Of a DNA stretch of 64,000 nt, positions 47,711-59,825 are shown piece by piece. The stretch comes from Haliotis asinina (taxonomy: Eukaryota; Mollusca; Gastropoda; Lepetellida; Haliotidae). The translations under genes were made by a program, and so were the position numbers. The notes below the pieces were generated by a model that was given only the letters and a program-made list of their open reading frames with translations, was not told the DNA's origin and searched no databases. How positions within the stretch are numbered: the stretch's first letter is position 1; every line of letters starts with the position of its first letter. Where the stretch lies: contig NC_090288.1 in the NCBI RefSeq assembly GCF_037392515.1, positions 60,869,673 through 60,933,672 of the forward strand, given 5' to 3'.

Positions 47711-49664
47711 GTGTAGATGTTACAGTCAGATTTGAAAACAATCATTTCATGAAATGACTAAGAATTTCAACCATTTCATGAAATGACTAAGAGGGCCAGC
47801 CATATCGTGTCATTTTGTGTAACAACAATCAATGTACTTCAGTCTTGCAGGGAGCCTATATAGAGGGGGAGAAGAAACTCCTCGAAAAGCCGCTGAACGT
47901 ATGTCTCGGGTCGTTACGTAACCAGTGTAGCCAATATGGTGGCAGCGTAGTATTTAAGACTGAGCCCGATTTATTTTCAACAGCTGATTAAGTTCGCTGA
48001 GTGTTGTAACAACTGAAAACAACTGAAATAGGTTAACTATTTTGTCACTTCAGTTTACGTCGAATAATTGGTATTAGTGTCCGTATTAGGACAGCAGATT
48101 TGTAGTAAAGTTTCAAGTCGGTATGTTATAGCTCACTGGCTTCTATTCTCGATTCACCACAAAGATAGACTGAATTGTGCGGATAAAAACTTCTTTCACA
48201 CATTCGTTTAATTTTTAGAAGGAAAACATACCTTTAGTTGAAATGTGTTTGTAAGTAATAGTGACAGTTTCATGACTTAAAAAAGTGTTAGGGTGTAATT
48301 TAGGTGTGTGAAAAATATGTCCTGACATTTCGCCATTGAAATGCTATACACCTTTAATTCATATGAGGAGAATATGCTATCAGGTGAAATGTGTTTGCAA
48401 GTAATAGCGATAGTTTCATAGCCTGAAAAAGAATGTTAGGGCATATTTGAGGTGTGTGAAAAATGTGACATATCGCCGATCTGCTCTGATCCGCCATTGA
48501 AATACTATACGCCGTTGTTTGAGTGTTTCTAGTTATTACTTAAAAAAACATCTTTCACATACACCTTTAATTCTTATGAGGGGAATATACTATCAGGTGA
48601 AATGTGCTTGCAAGTAATAGTGATAGTTCAATAATCTAAAACAAATCTTAGGGTATATTTGAGGTGTGAGAAAAATATGACATATTGGCGATCTGATCTG
48701 ATTCTCCATTGATGTTTGGGGGGTATAGTTCCATAACTTCTTTCTTTCTTCTTGATTTTATTATTTGACAAAACTGGAAAGGTGCTTTAGAACGCTTTAT
48801 GGGAGTTTTACACTTTATTTATGAGGGCAGTGTGACAGTGTCAGTTAACATTTTGTTAATGTCCATTCCATTCCCCACATGCAATAAGATTTCTGAATCA
48901 ATTATTAATGTAAACAAAATGTTTCAAAGTAGATTTTTTAAAAGGACAGCTGATGTTATCAGGTGTTCTCGCGATACTTTTGCGTTCTTTAACATGTTTT
49001 GGGATGGAAGGCCGCGGTGTGTCATTCATTCTTTCATCCATTCACATATGTACTAAAGTCTTCTTTCTTTTATTCTTTTTCTTTATTTCGTTTATTCATT
49101 CAGATAATTCCTGCTCTTAATTCTTACCACAATGCATTCATTCACTGCAAAATTCCGACCGATACAATAAACTGGCTGAAGTTCTGTTAAACCAGGGATA
49201 ATCTACAACGTATATACTCTATATAATCTCCATGGTTAAACACAGCTGAAGTTGCACTGGGAACGAACCAAGTCATTGTGTGCGATGGAGCATGGCGAGG
49301 CACACGTTATTTAGTACAAATGTTAAAGAAAGCATGCGAGTGACCTATCCCTGAGTCATGTCATGAAATTTCACTTAATAACTTAATCTACAAAAGTGGA
49401 TGACAACATTTCATCATCACTTATTGCCAGTAACAGTTAAAACTATTGTGGCAGCGAATGTTGCACTTCAGCTTGGCTTTGAAGCATTTATACGTGCTTC
49501 AAAGGTGCTTGCAGTCCAGAGTAGTCACACTTCACAAGCCCCTGTCCTACACATGTAGATGAAATGAAATTTCGTGAAATGACTAAAGTATATTGATTGT
49601 TGTTACACAACATGATGCGAAATGGCTGACTCTCGATTTCCCTATCTGACTGTAACATATACAC
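47711..49664. mobile_element. Transposon-like unit with long inverted ends upstream of ATP5F1C
   Basis: Left end GTGTAGATGTTACAGTCAGA (47711 on) is matched in complement at 49644-49664. A second inverted block follows inside: TTGTGTAACAACAATCAATG (47817-47836) against 49590-49612. The left arm also holds two copies of CATTTCATGAAATGACTAAG. The interior is mostly copy 2 of the 1.5 kb dispersed repeat. No transposase ORF is seen, so it is non-autonomous. Its left edge lies 117 bases upstream of the ATP5F1C start codon. Confidence 0.65.
47849..49303 (+). repeat. 1.5 kb dispersed repeat, copy 2
   Basis: Same orientation and layout as 18548-20070, with three GCCGATCTG-type subrepeats and the same end near GGCGAGGCAC. 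Copy 1 lacks the flanking inverted ends seen here, so the 1.5 kb body and the inverted ends may be separate insertions. Confidence 0.8.
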
Positions 49665-49829
49665 ACTACTGGAATAAAGTAAATGTGCATTACTTGATGT
49701 TATGCCATCTTTATAAGCAAAGGGATGATAACATGATTTGTGGTCTTTTCCTTATTTTCTGTTAACTGTGGACGAGAAAATATAGAAATCTGTACGATTT
49801 GACACTACGTATCGTACCATGCCCTTGAA

Positions 49830-50560
49830 GAGATGTGACCTGAAAGGACACATTGTGATTTCAGTATCCTGTGTGTCCACCACTGACGTTGATGCATCCT
49901 TGACAACCACGACGCATGGACGATACTAAGAGATTGAACAAAGCGTGGGGAATGTTGTTCCATGTCTTAACCAATGCCTGTCTGAATTCAGCTTGTTGGC
50001 TGATTCTAAGCTTGACGTAAACGTCGCTCCATCTGATCCTAAGCGTGCTCGATAGGGGACAGGTATGGAGAAACAGCTGGTCAGGGAAGTATCGGAATGT
50101 TCAGCTGTCTCAGGAAATCTGTCACAACACGGGTGACATGTGGGTGGGCATTACCTTATTGAAGTCTCTGTCCTAGAATGAACGGCTTCACAAGGGCTTC
50201 CAGTGATCTCACCCCGGTATCAGATTGTCAGTTTGCAGTTGAGAATGACAGGTTGTGTCCGACCGTGACATGTGATGTCCACCCTAAACGAGAACGCTGT
50301 GGCCCCAGACTGTCGACGTAGATCAAAGCACTCTTCTTCCTACCGCCGACATCGCCTTCTATACACTCTTAACCAGCCATCTTAGCTGTCCAGTTGAAAT
50401 CTCGATTCGTCAGTGAACAAAACACCTTCCAAACCTTGTCTCCTGTACCGCCGATCCTGACTGTGCCAGGTAATTAAGACGTGCCTGTTGATGACGCTGG
50501 AGCAAACCTGGAGACGCTGATGTTTTTGTAAATAATAGCACGTAACTTATTTCGAAATTA
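49830..50560 (-). pseudogene. Tc1-like transposase relic
   Basis: On the minus strand, from about 50450 down to 49900, fragments in shifting frames match Tc1 transposases: a GRCF-FTDES-like region, then NAHPHVTRVVTDFLRQLNIP followed by PAVSPYLSPIEHA with the catalytic Glu. Stops and frameshifts show it is dead. No inverted ends were found. Confidence 0.75.
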
Positions 50561-50769
50561 GCATTCAGAGGCTAGAAAATAATCAACCATTCTTCGTTGT
50601 GCACAAAGTGCATTGATACATGTTTATTTCGGGTTGCGTCTCAAAGAACTTTTTTTTTCTAATTTGATGTATGACAAAATTACTTTTTTCCGTTTGAGTT
50701 CAGATAAAACTGTCTGTGATAAGATAATATAATGTCATTAGTATACATATATGTAAATAGGTGACTTCC

Positions 50770-52085
50770 GCAGGCGTGTAAGTGAACGAACTCCGAACTT
50801 TTATGGGCTACCTAAAATACACAAAAGCCAAAAAATAAATAAAGCTATAATGGCTAGAATTGTGAACATGTGGAAATAAAGAGCCCGATAGACCTATCAT
50901 TTAGAACCTATCATTGGAGGCCCGAATAGTATCACACAACGTTTAAGTAACTTCAAAGATATTTTAAAACCACTCACAAACAGGTTTTCTTCGAGACGAC
51001 ACGGACTTTCAAAATCACCTGCCCGACGTCATACCTACGGATGCCGTTCTAGTAACCTTTTACGTGAAAAATCTGTGTGCTGATACACTTCATAATATAG
51101 GACTTGAAGCGGTGCAGTATTGGCTAAATAAAGCATCCTGATGCTATTGACTGCAACGTCACAAATACGTTCATCATGGAATCATGGAGAAAACAACGCC
51201 TTTCACAAGTTTAATATAAAGGGTACAGCTATGCGAACAAAAGTAGGTCCAGAGTAGCAAATTCGATGGATGAAAAGACAGCAAAACATGTCCGTGAAAC
51301 ACGGAGAAGAAAATCTGGACGATTGTTTTATTATTCGAATTTTAACTGTGATAGAGTTAATTGATTTTTGGAGTATTCTTGATTCGATCCATCCTTTGAT
51401 TTCTTTCAACATGGAATTCGACCAAAATGAGATTTCATTTTTGGACGTAAAAGTTATGAAGCAAGGAGACCAACTGAAAACGTATATTTAATACAAGCGG
51501 AAGGACACGCTTTAATACCTACCTCAATTCATGTCACCCGCGGCACACTCAAAAAAGTATTGTTTCGAACGTGGACACAAGAAATGTGAGATTAGAACTG
51601 TAGACATATCTTCCACTACAAGGGGATCCACGTGGGGTAGTTGAAAATGCTGTCCATAAAGCTTTAAGAAGACAAAGAGAGACATTTTTGAAAACAAAAG
51701 AAACAAATTCAGAGATGGACATTCTTCCATTTCTTTGTACTTACATCCCTAATAACTGTGCAATTATGCCCATTATAAACGAATCTTCCAAAATTGTATA
51801 AATATGATACTATGAAAAAAGGCTTATCCAAGACTAAATGTAGCACTAAGCAGCCTAAAAATCGAAAACAAATCCTGTGCCCTTCTAAATATTCACACGA
51901 TACAAAAACTATGAGTTTAACAAAATGTCACACACCTCCACGTGGAACTTGTTCAATCATAACTGAAGACAAAATTTACATTTTGGGAAGGCAAACTGTA
52001 TACTATCAAAACCAACATGAAGTGCCACAGCAAAAATGTTATATATGTTTAAACATGTGCTGGATGTGTTGTACATTATAATGGA
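50770..52085 (+). mobile_element. Penelope-like retroelement fossil
   Basis: The plus strand has RTPNFYGLPKIHK near 50795, a typical Penelope-like reverse transcriptase entry. A DDCFIIRILTVIELIDF segment and an ISFLDVKVMKQGDQLKT segment lie at 51310-51480, and a Cys/Lys-rich region follows at 51800-52080 where such elements have the linker before a GIY-YIG domain. It is broken in several places. Confidence 0.65.
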
Positions 52086-52119
52086 GAAATTGGGGCCGAG
52101 TACTGTACACTGACAGCAA

Positions 52120-53116
52120 ATTCGAGAAGTAGTATACACAATGGGGGTACGAGTTTAAAAATTAAGCCTTTGGCAAGAACCTGATCCTGTGCAAGGTAAG
52201 CTGTTCCCTGACCGAGGATACCGGAACAGGTTTGTGCCTGCGCATCCAGCAAGGCGCAGACATAAGGTTCGAATCGAATTGTTCAAACGGATGGTGCAGG
52301 CGTACATAAAACCCACTGATGTATCCAACACCAACACTTTCCAGTGGTCCGTGAGTCCCTGTTGAAACCTCAAAACCTGACAATCTTTCCTCTTGTTGAA
52401 AAGCATGTACTTATCGTTCCAATCGTTTATCTTCAGGTAATGATATGATTTGTATCCTCAATCTATCACCAGCTCTTTTCTGGCTTTTGCGAGAGGGTGG
52501 ATGTGAAGGAAGGGAATGACCTAACTGTGGTTTGAACCTGACAACGCCAGTCCTTTTTTGAATCAATGTCGAATTCACTGCAAATACGTCTGTACACACG
52601 CTGATCATGAAGATTGTTTACTGCATTCCATGCCTTGTCTTGCGGTAGTGGTGCACCAATTTCTTTCAGGATGGGTCTGAGCATGTTGTTCAACATCATG
52701 TCACAATTGGTCGTCTTACACCACACAACGAAACTGATTCTAACAGAAATGCTTCAGGTTCACTGGAATGGATGGCCATCATCAAAAACAACAACAAGCT
52801 GTTCCTTGACAATGTATGCAGTCAAATTATTGACGGCTACTACAGCGTGAGCTTGCTGAACAATGATATCTTCAAACCCTTGGGAGCTAACCTCGAACAT
52901 CATGGTCATGTTAGACAACATCCAAGGAAAACACATTTTGAAACACAGCCAACCGCTTGCAAAAACACTTGGATTGAAGTTGAACGAAGTATTACAATGG
53001 AAAGACACCGTGACAGCATGAAATTACTCAACCTCATTCCATACCAAGAACTGTGTGTTCAACTTGATCAGCTGAGCATGACGGACAAAGCCATGCTGCT
53101 GAAACCGGAAAAGTAG
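52120..53116. other. Cluster of coding-like fragments of unknown origin
   Basis: Three stretches look protein-like but match nothing I know. Plus strand 52188-52366 is rich in Arg/Lys (KLFPDRGYRNRFVPAHPARR). Minus strand 52726-52466 has MLNNMLRPILKEIGAPLP. Plus strand 52700-53115 (LLNNDIFKPLGANLEHHG, ending DKAMLLKPEK) is the longest. The block starts with GTAGTATACACAATG, which recurs at 54407 before the Polinton-like fragment. They may be remains of one large virus-like element; this is inference. Confidence 0.3.
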
Positions 53117-53699
53117 CACAACAACAGAACTGAATCATTTTGTCGCTGCAGTACAAGAAATTAATCCGAGAATCCACTATGGAATTGAACATTTCTGTTT
53201 AGGATATTAAACATGTTCCCATGAATATAGGATACCTGAGCATCATACTGCATATATAACAACGATGACAGGCACTTGCATTCTTGAACGTTCATGCGAC
53301 TGAGAATATTTCCTACCCTCGTGATATCCAACCTTCAGGACAAGTGTGGCTTCGACGAACCTGGGGTTCGAATTCAAGATATATGGGTTAGAGACGAGTG
53401 GAAGTCTGCGGTGATGGTGATGACGGTAACCTAGGAGATGATGTCAAGACTGTAGGTCTTGTAAAAACATGCAGTACAAAAGTCTCATTCGCAACGACAA
53501 CAACAAATAGGTGATGGTCCCAGCATTCAACGGGAAATTAAAGCAAGTAATTTGCTTGCAAGTCGACTGGATAGTGAAAAATACAAGTTTACAATTGATG
53601 TATGAAATTGAAGACATATCCGATTCCACACAAGGGATACCAAAGAATTCCACACTTTACATGTGATTCAACTTTAGTCAGGTGACCGTACATCATTAT

Positions 53700-54115
53700 A
53701 TATAGCTGAGACACACATGCACGCACTAATACTCATACACGCAGCTCACACATAAGAGAAACCCCTGAGACTGTAGCAAGGCTGTGTTTCATTCACATTC
53801 AGATAGCTCTCACATCGCTACAAATACGTGATGGTAACAAGGTAACTGCCGAGACCTGCGTTTGGTTCACCTTCAAGCAGCTGTCACCTTGCAATTCAAT
53901 CAGACATGCATCCTTTTAGCCGAGCCAAGACACACACGTACACACTGATACTCGTCATGGGGCTCAGTTAGAGCAAACTGAGATGGTAGCAAGGTGACGA
54001 CTGCCGAGATCTCCGTTTCATGTACCTTCAGACAGCTCTCACCTCACTAGCAAGACAGATCGGGGAAACTGCTGACAGCTGCGTTTCATTTGACTGAAAA
54101 CACCTATCACCTATA
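53700..54115. repeat. Diverged ~130 bp tandem repeat
   Basis: Three rough units share ACACACNNACACACTNATACTC, GGTAACAAGGTAACTGCCGA and TTTCANNNACNTTCAGACAGCTCTCACC-type segments. No coding potential. Confidence 0.6.
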
Positions 54116-54406
54116 ACAAGTACAACGTTGCATTGTTAGCCTTTCAGTAGACCAACCCCATTCTCACTAGAAAGTCATTATTATGTAAACTATTTGACCG
54201 ATTTTCGTGAAATGTTGCTTGTCTCTTGGCAGATGGTTACGCTATAGCACAAGGGCATTGAGAACACTCTCGATGACGTTATTCAAATAATTAAGACTTA
54301 ATTATGACAAAAACATTCAGCATTTTCCCAACTGACCCCACTTCAAAGACCATATCTCGAAAACCATTCCTCCGATTTTCATCAAATTTTACATGCCCCT
54401 CAGTAA

Positions 54407-54990
54407 GTAGTATACACAATGATGGAATTTTTAAATTGCGCACTTTTGAAGGACCTGGTCACGTTCCATTATTGTGCATACTACTGAAAAGGATTGCCAA
54501 AAACGCGAAGTGATCAGTTACTCCCGTTGGAAGACCCCTCAGCTGTTGAAGTTGTTTGACATTCCTCGCAAGCCCACAGTGAAACAACTCAAGCTCCTCG
54601 CAAAGGAGCGTGTGCTCAGAGGTTATTCGTGTGTGAGGAGAGCTGAGCTCCTCGAACTGTTGGAGGAACACATCAAACTCCGGTTCGTGTGGACAAATGA
54701 CGCTGTAGGTAAGTATCTGACAAGCTGGGAAATGGTCATTGACAAAAACGTGGACGTCAGTGACGTCAAACCCCTTATCGTTGAAAAAGTCGGTGAGGAA
54801 GTGAATGATCTGTGAAGCCACACATTTCAAATTGTGGTGAAAGTGTCGATGGAAAAACAGCAGATGGACAGCACCACCGAGCATGTCCAGCCTCACTTTC
54901 GTGACAAACAAGAACTCGCGACTCAACTCCCGAGATCCTAATGTATGATGTGTAAACACATTGATGCAAGCGGAAATGGCCAGTTCGCTA
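54407..54990 (+). mobile_element. Possible Polinton-like fossil fragment
   Basis: The plus frame 54474-54812 (113 aa) carries IPRKPTVKQLKLLAKER and GYSCVRRAELLELLEE, a SAP/Rho-N-like motif. Beyond it is a short STTEHVQPHF stretch. From memory, this combination occurs in proteins of Polinton (Maverick) and related elements, near the protein-primed polymerase. No capsid, integrase or polymerase core was seen. It is broken and incomplete. The 189-aa open frame on the opposite strand is taken as its shadow. Confidence 0.35.
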
Positions 54991-55121
54991 CCTTTCTGAC
55001 TGATCAATTGTTTAACAATGATAAACAATTACTGATGGAAAAAGAATTGTATCCAATTAGGGTATAAAAGCCAACCAGGTTTATTGTCTTGGATCATTTT
55101 AATCGATTGACAACCAGGAAC

Positions 55122-55454
55122 ATGATTCATTTAACACCAAAGCAGAGGAAGGGAGCAATCAGTATGTTACAGATGCAACAGACACAAGAACATATCGCTA
55201 GGGCCATGGGATGCTGCAACGGGAGACTTGTCACACGACAGATTGGCAGTACTATAGACAGGTCAAAGAGTGATAGATTGAACGTCTCTACCCAACATCA
55301 AGACCGGTATTTGCGGGTGTTGCGCTTGAGGAACCAATATGTCAATGTGACGTCATTAAGCGCCAATAGCATTGGCCATCCAGTCAGAAGTCAGAGTGTG
55401 AAACGACGACTCCACATTCATGGTCTCTGTGCCGATGTGTTACCCACATACTGA
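55122..55454 (+). pseudogene. Tc1-like transposase, N-terminal fragment
   Basis: About 110 residues: LTPKQRKGAISMLQMQQTQE, then VTRQIGSTIDRSKSDR and QHQDRYLRVLRLRNQY, then SVKRRLHIHGL. This is the paired helix-turn-helix and linker region of a Tc1 transposase. It ends before the catalytic domain, and DIRS-type sequence begins soon after, so it is a truncated remnant. No inverted ends were found. Confidence 0.75.
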
Positions 55455-55499
55455 TTATCTTTGGTTTGCATGGTGTGATACTGGTGGTGATATATGCTA

Positions 55500-56915
55500 T
55501 TACAAATGACTTCAGCTCCTAATATATTCACTAACGTTACACGTGAGTTAGTGGAGAAGTGGCGTTCTGATGGACACAGAAATGTTTTTGACGATAGAAT
55601 TATGTCCAGTGCTTCAGAAGATGTAGCTTTATCACAAGGTGCAGTCATTAAAACTGATCACGTATCTTGAGGGCTTGTCCCCAAGCTGGAGAAGTCATTT
55701 TGGCATTCATCTGAATCCACTGAATGGTTAGGGTTTGGACCGCACACAAAGTGTTTAACTGTGCATTCCTCAGAGTTAGATAACTTAGTTAAAAGGTACC
55801 GTCATGCCATATTTTAAGGTTGCTTCCTAGACGCTTTGCCATGAGACCTGTTGCTAGTGTGGTGGGTCAGATAATGTCTATGAAACCATTTGTCAGACCA
55901 GTTGCACAGCTATTGACTAGGTCGTTGAGCACTGATGTAGCCAAAATGTGGTCTTGGGAGAATAACATCCTTATGTCTGCTGAAAGTGTTGCACAGCTGA
56001 TATTTTGGCAGAACGAGATAGATAGATTTGTCTCTAGATCTCTTATTGAAACTAGCTTGGTTAAGAGGATTATTAACTCAGACACCACTGACAGTGGTAT
56101 CAGTGTTGACGTTAATTGTGTAACTTCCCATGGGCAGTGGAGTCTGGAAGAAGCGATTCAGAATTCTACTTGGAGAGAACTGAAGGCGGTATATATGGTG
56201 CATGTCAGTTTGGTTTCTTCTACAGATCGCAGCAGGTTAATCAAAATGTTACCAGCATTGTTGACAAAGGCAGCATGACATTTCACTTACAGCCAAAAGC
56301 TATGGATATCTTTGAGGCATGTCTCAAGCATAACATAGATCTGAGCATTCAGTGGCTTCCTCGTAATGATAATTTGCAAGCAGGTTATGTCAGTCGACTT
56401 GTGGATACTGATGACTAGGGTATTGCAAACGTTGAGTTCCAGAGTACTGGCAACTTTGCATCTTAGCATCATGCATCTATAAGGCTAAGCTAGAACAGTT
56501 TAACTGCCGCTGCAGTAACTCAGGATGTGCAGCTGTAGATGTATTCAGTCACATGGGAGAGACCATAAGTTGGATAATGTCCCCGATTTGTATTATACAT
56601 TGAGTTTTGAAACACATGACGGAATGTCATGCTGTGGAAACTTTAGTTGTCTCAGGGTGGGAATCGGCTTGCCTTTGGCCTTTGCTTTGTAACAATGCAT
56701 TCTTCATACCTGGGGTTAGGTCGCAAGTGTATCTACTTACGTTTGTTAGTGATATTAAACGGTATGGTCTGCATAGTCTTCGCAGTATAGGCGCAACTGC
56801 AGCAGCTAATAACAGTATACCAGACCATATGTTCAAAAGCCATGGACCATGGCGCAGTGAAATAGCTAAGGACGGTTATATTAAAGATAAGCCGGAAAAG
56901 TGTCAGGATTAAAGT
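55500..56915 (+). mobile_element. DIRS/Ngaro-type retroelement fossil
   Basis: In order on the plus strand: reverse-transcriptase palm and thumb remains (about 55500-55800), a connection region (ARPVASVVGQIMSMKP-like, 55830-56060), an RNase H-like region (SLEEAIQNSTWRELKAVYM at about 56140; IQWLPRNDNLQAGYVSRLVD at 56350) and the C-terminal part of a tyrosine recombinase (RYGLHSLRSIGATAAANNS at about 56760). The 5' part is missing. It is broken in several places and is of moderate age. Possible end sequences with recurring CTGAAGAGNNNTATAATAC motifs lie at 57255-57435. Confidence 0.8.
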
Positions 56916-57910
56916 GTCTCTTGGTCTCTGACTTTCTTGGTAGTCTCGCCGTGCATACTAAGCAGCGTGTCCCAATGTTGATCATGGATCTGTGTTGTTG
57001 TTATTGCGTGTAACGGTGTTATGAAGGAGAAATTATATTTCCTACGTTTGAAGGATGAATTAGTAGGAAATTGTCTTTTCCTAGAGGTGTGCAACGAGAG
57101 TTAGCTGCCCATAGGGTGGCTCTGATAACAGTATTTAAGGGTTGCCATTCCTGCCATGTTACAACATGGGTTTTATTTTGCTTTTCCCAATAGGTTTCAG
57201 GTGTTGGGTACTCTGAGGAGATATATTAGATGTGCATGTTGTATGGCTGCATCCCGTCTGAAGAGCCATGATAATACTTACAAGTTTGTATATTGAAATG
57301 AAGTGATTTGTACATTGGATACCATTGTTACCTGAAGAGGTATATAATACTTGAGTTCAGATATTCCTACCGAGTGATGTATTCATCATTACTTGTATAT
57401 CCCTGTGAGGCTGAAGAGCCTTTATAATACGGTTACTTTGAAACTTGGTGTTTTGCTGTGGTTTGCAGCCATTATATTGCTATAGCCGAGAGGAATACAT
57501 ATTACACACGGACTTCATATACTTAGTAGTGTTGTTGACGAGAGATTTGTGCCCTGATTGAATTACAAATTAACATATATCTAAGGTGAACATTGTCTGC
57601 TGTAGACCCTCCAGTGCAGGTTGTTGGTGCATACGTTGACGGACGCTGTTCTAGAGTTTCTCTTCATGGAAGTTTATCTCTGGTGTTAGGTTTCAATAAC
57701 GGGCTTTTAAGTGATGATAAACGTATATAATACCTAGTTTGGGTGGAAGAATTGTCAGTGCGTTATGAACTGATTCGGACTTGAAAAAATAAACTCGGCT
57801 GTGCACACGAAGCAGCGTGCCTCTCTTCTCTCTGTTCCACCACGCAAGCCCCAGTGTACTCTGTTATTCAAACGTTTACGATCAATTTGTAATAGCAACT
57901 CACAAAGACG
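56916..57910. other. Non-coding, possibly the 3' part of the DIRS/Ngaro fossil
   Basis: No reading frame of note. GTGCATACTAAGCAGCGTGT (56951) and GTGCACACGAAGCAGCGTGC (57800) are direct repeats about 850 bases apart. An AATAAA lies near 57788. Confidence 0.4.
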
Positions 57911-58373
57911 ATATATATATGTTACAGTCAGACTGTGTAATCAGTCATTTTGCGTCTTTTGACATTAACAAAGACACATTTCCTTCCGAGAAGCAGTTTC
58001 TATGTCATCAGTATCTGGTGGGCAATGTTTTGTCACGTGTAACAAGTTTAGGTCTTAAAAGGTGCCAGACAAATAGGTGCAAGTGTTTTAGGCAAAACTG
58101 AGATGTAGCAGTCGTTGCCATAATAGGTTAAACTGTTGTAACAAGTAATAATGTATGCGGCACAGACCCGCCATTCTGTGTATGGACTATGAATAATGAT
58201 TGCTATCTGATAACACGTGTATAGAATAAATGTAATATGTATATTTTGTTTTGTCATACATGAAGTATCACCGACGAAAAATCATCTCAGTCAGATAGTG
58301 TAACTCCCACGACCAAACGTCAGTCATTTCACGAAATGAATGATATTACACAGTCTGACTGTACCTTATATAT
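57911..58373. mobile_element. Short inverted-repeat element (MITE, ~460 bp)
   Basis: Left GTTACAGTCAGACTGTGT (57920 on) pairs in complement with the right end at 58345-58365, within ATATATA-rich flanks. Just inside the right end is CATTTCACGAAATGAATGA. Both features recall the 47711-49664 unit, so the two share a family of ends. No ORF of its own. Confidence 0.75.
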
Positions 58374-59825
58374 GGTTTCCACTCCTTACAGGGGCCAGGA
58401 ATAAGATCTCCATGTAAAGTATTGACATTGATAATGAAAAACTTTCTTATCGATTAGTTAATGTTAGTGCCTTAATGGGGTAAACGAAGATTGATAGAAT
58501 GGAAAATGAAACGTTCTAAATATCCTTGACCTAATATTCTCCGAGGCCCATAACTGACCTTGACCTTTGAAACAGGATTGTGTTTTGTCTGTAGTCGATA
58601 CAGGTGTGGGGACACTCAGTGGTGAAGTCACCACTCACTCATCACTCAGTAAACCCAGGTTTGTGACCTTATTGGGTTGCATACTCGGGATACCCGAGCA
58701 ATGGATCTTCATCTGCATGGCCCAGCGCTGATCACGATTACAACACTGAGTAAAGACGAACACTTTTTTAGTCGACACGGACCTATCTGTTCCAATCTTT
58801 GTTCGGGTGAACACATGATTTTCCTGCGCCTGATAGGTGACGTGTATACAGCGGTCGACGTGTCGTCGAAGCTGACCACACAGTCCAAGCACCTATTAGA
58901 GTCTGTTTCACAAGCCCGTGGACCAATTCGCCGGTTGGTAAACAAGTGTAAGACTTAAAGACACTTGGAAAGTTTCATAACTTGTGTCTCGGCAGACCAA
59001 GATCAAAACTTTTGAACCCATCAAACTCCACCCGCTAACTTGATTTGTCTTGTTTCTTGTACACCTGAAGATGTATGCACTGTGTAATGAGATGCTGTAT
59101 CTCATGAAAATGATAAAAGTAAAAGCAGCTTATCTCAGACAATACACACTTTTATTCACAACTGGCAATGGTGTATCTGCAAAGAAAAAGGTTACACCGA
59201 ATCAGACATTTAAATACACATTCATTAATATAATAAGTATACTTGCGAAAACCAAACCGTTATCAAAGTGCAAGGGTATTGCTCATTTTTAAAAAGGCCC
59301 ATCACGTACGAAACTTAGGACAGAAAATCTGTAATTATTTGAGTGTTATGCGATACTCTCTGGATAATTTAAAATAATTACGACCATACGAGTCATCATA
59401 CAACCATATGAAAGATATGACTTCAGTGTTACATATTCCAAGTGAGCTAACGAAATAGTTCACCTCTCATGCGATGTATACGTACTATTGATGGTCTGTG
59501 TGTTAGTGAGTGCACACATGTGTGGGTGTGTGATGATTCAAATTAGCGTTCAAACTTCATTTTATAGGCATACGAAGGTTTCTATAATGTTACGGTCTAT
59601 AAGATACGGTCTATCTTATACAAATTATTTTGTGGAACGTTCCCCTGAATCATACAACGACGTTAATGCAATCACTATGTGTAGCACAGACAGAAGATTC
59701 TCGTGGCTGCCAATCACGGAATAGCTTCCTTGTGAATTTCATTTTAGATAAGACCCGTAACACAAGTAATTATTTTACATGGGACGACAAATCTGTAATT
59801 ACCTTTGTACGGGTTATAGTGTGGT
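58374..59825. other. Non-coding, 3' flank of the unidentified gene
   Basis: No coding exon found. An AATAAA on the minus strand at 59151-59156 could end the transcript of the gene at 59826-62045. Confidence 0.4.

Noticed and set aside
54459-55028. Minus-strand 189-aa open frame
   Set aside because: The opposite strand gives a more protein-like reading with a SAP/Rho-N-like motif; this frame is judged to be its shadow.
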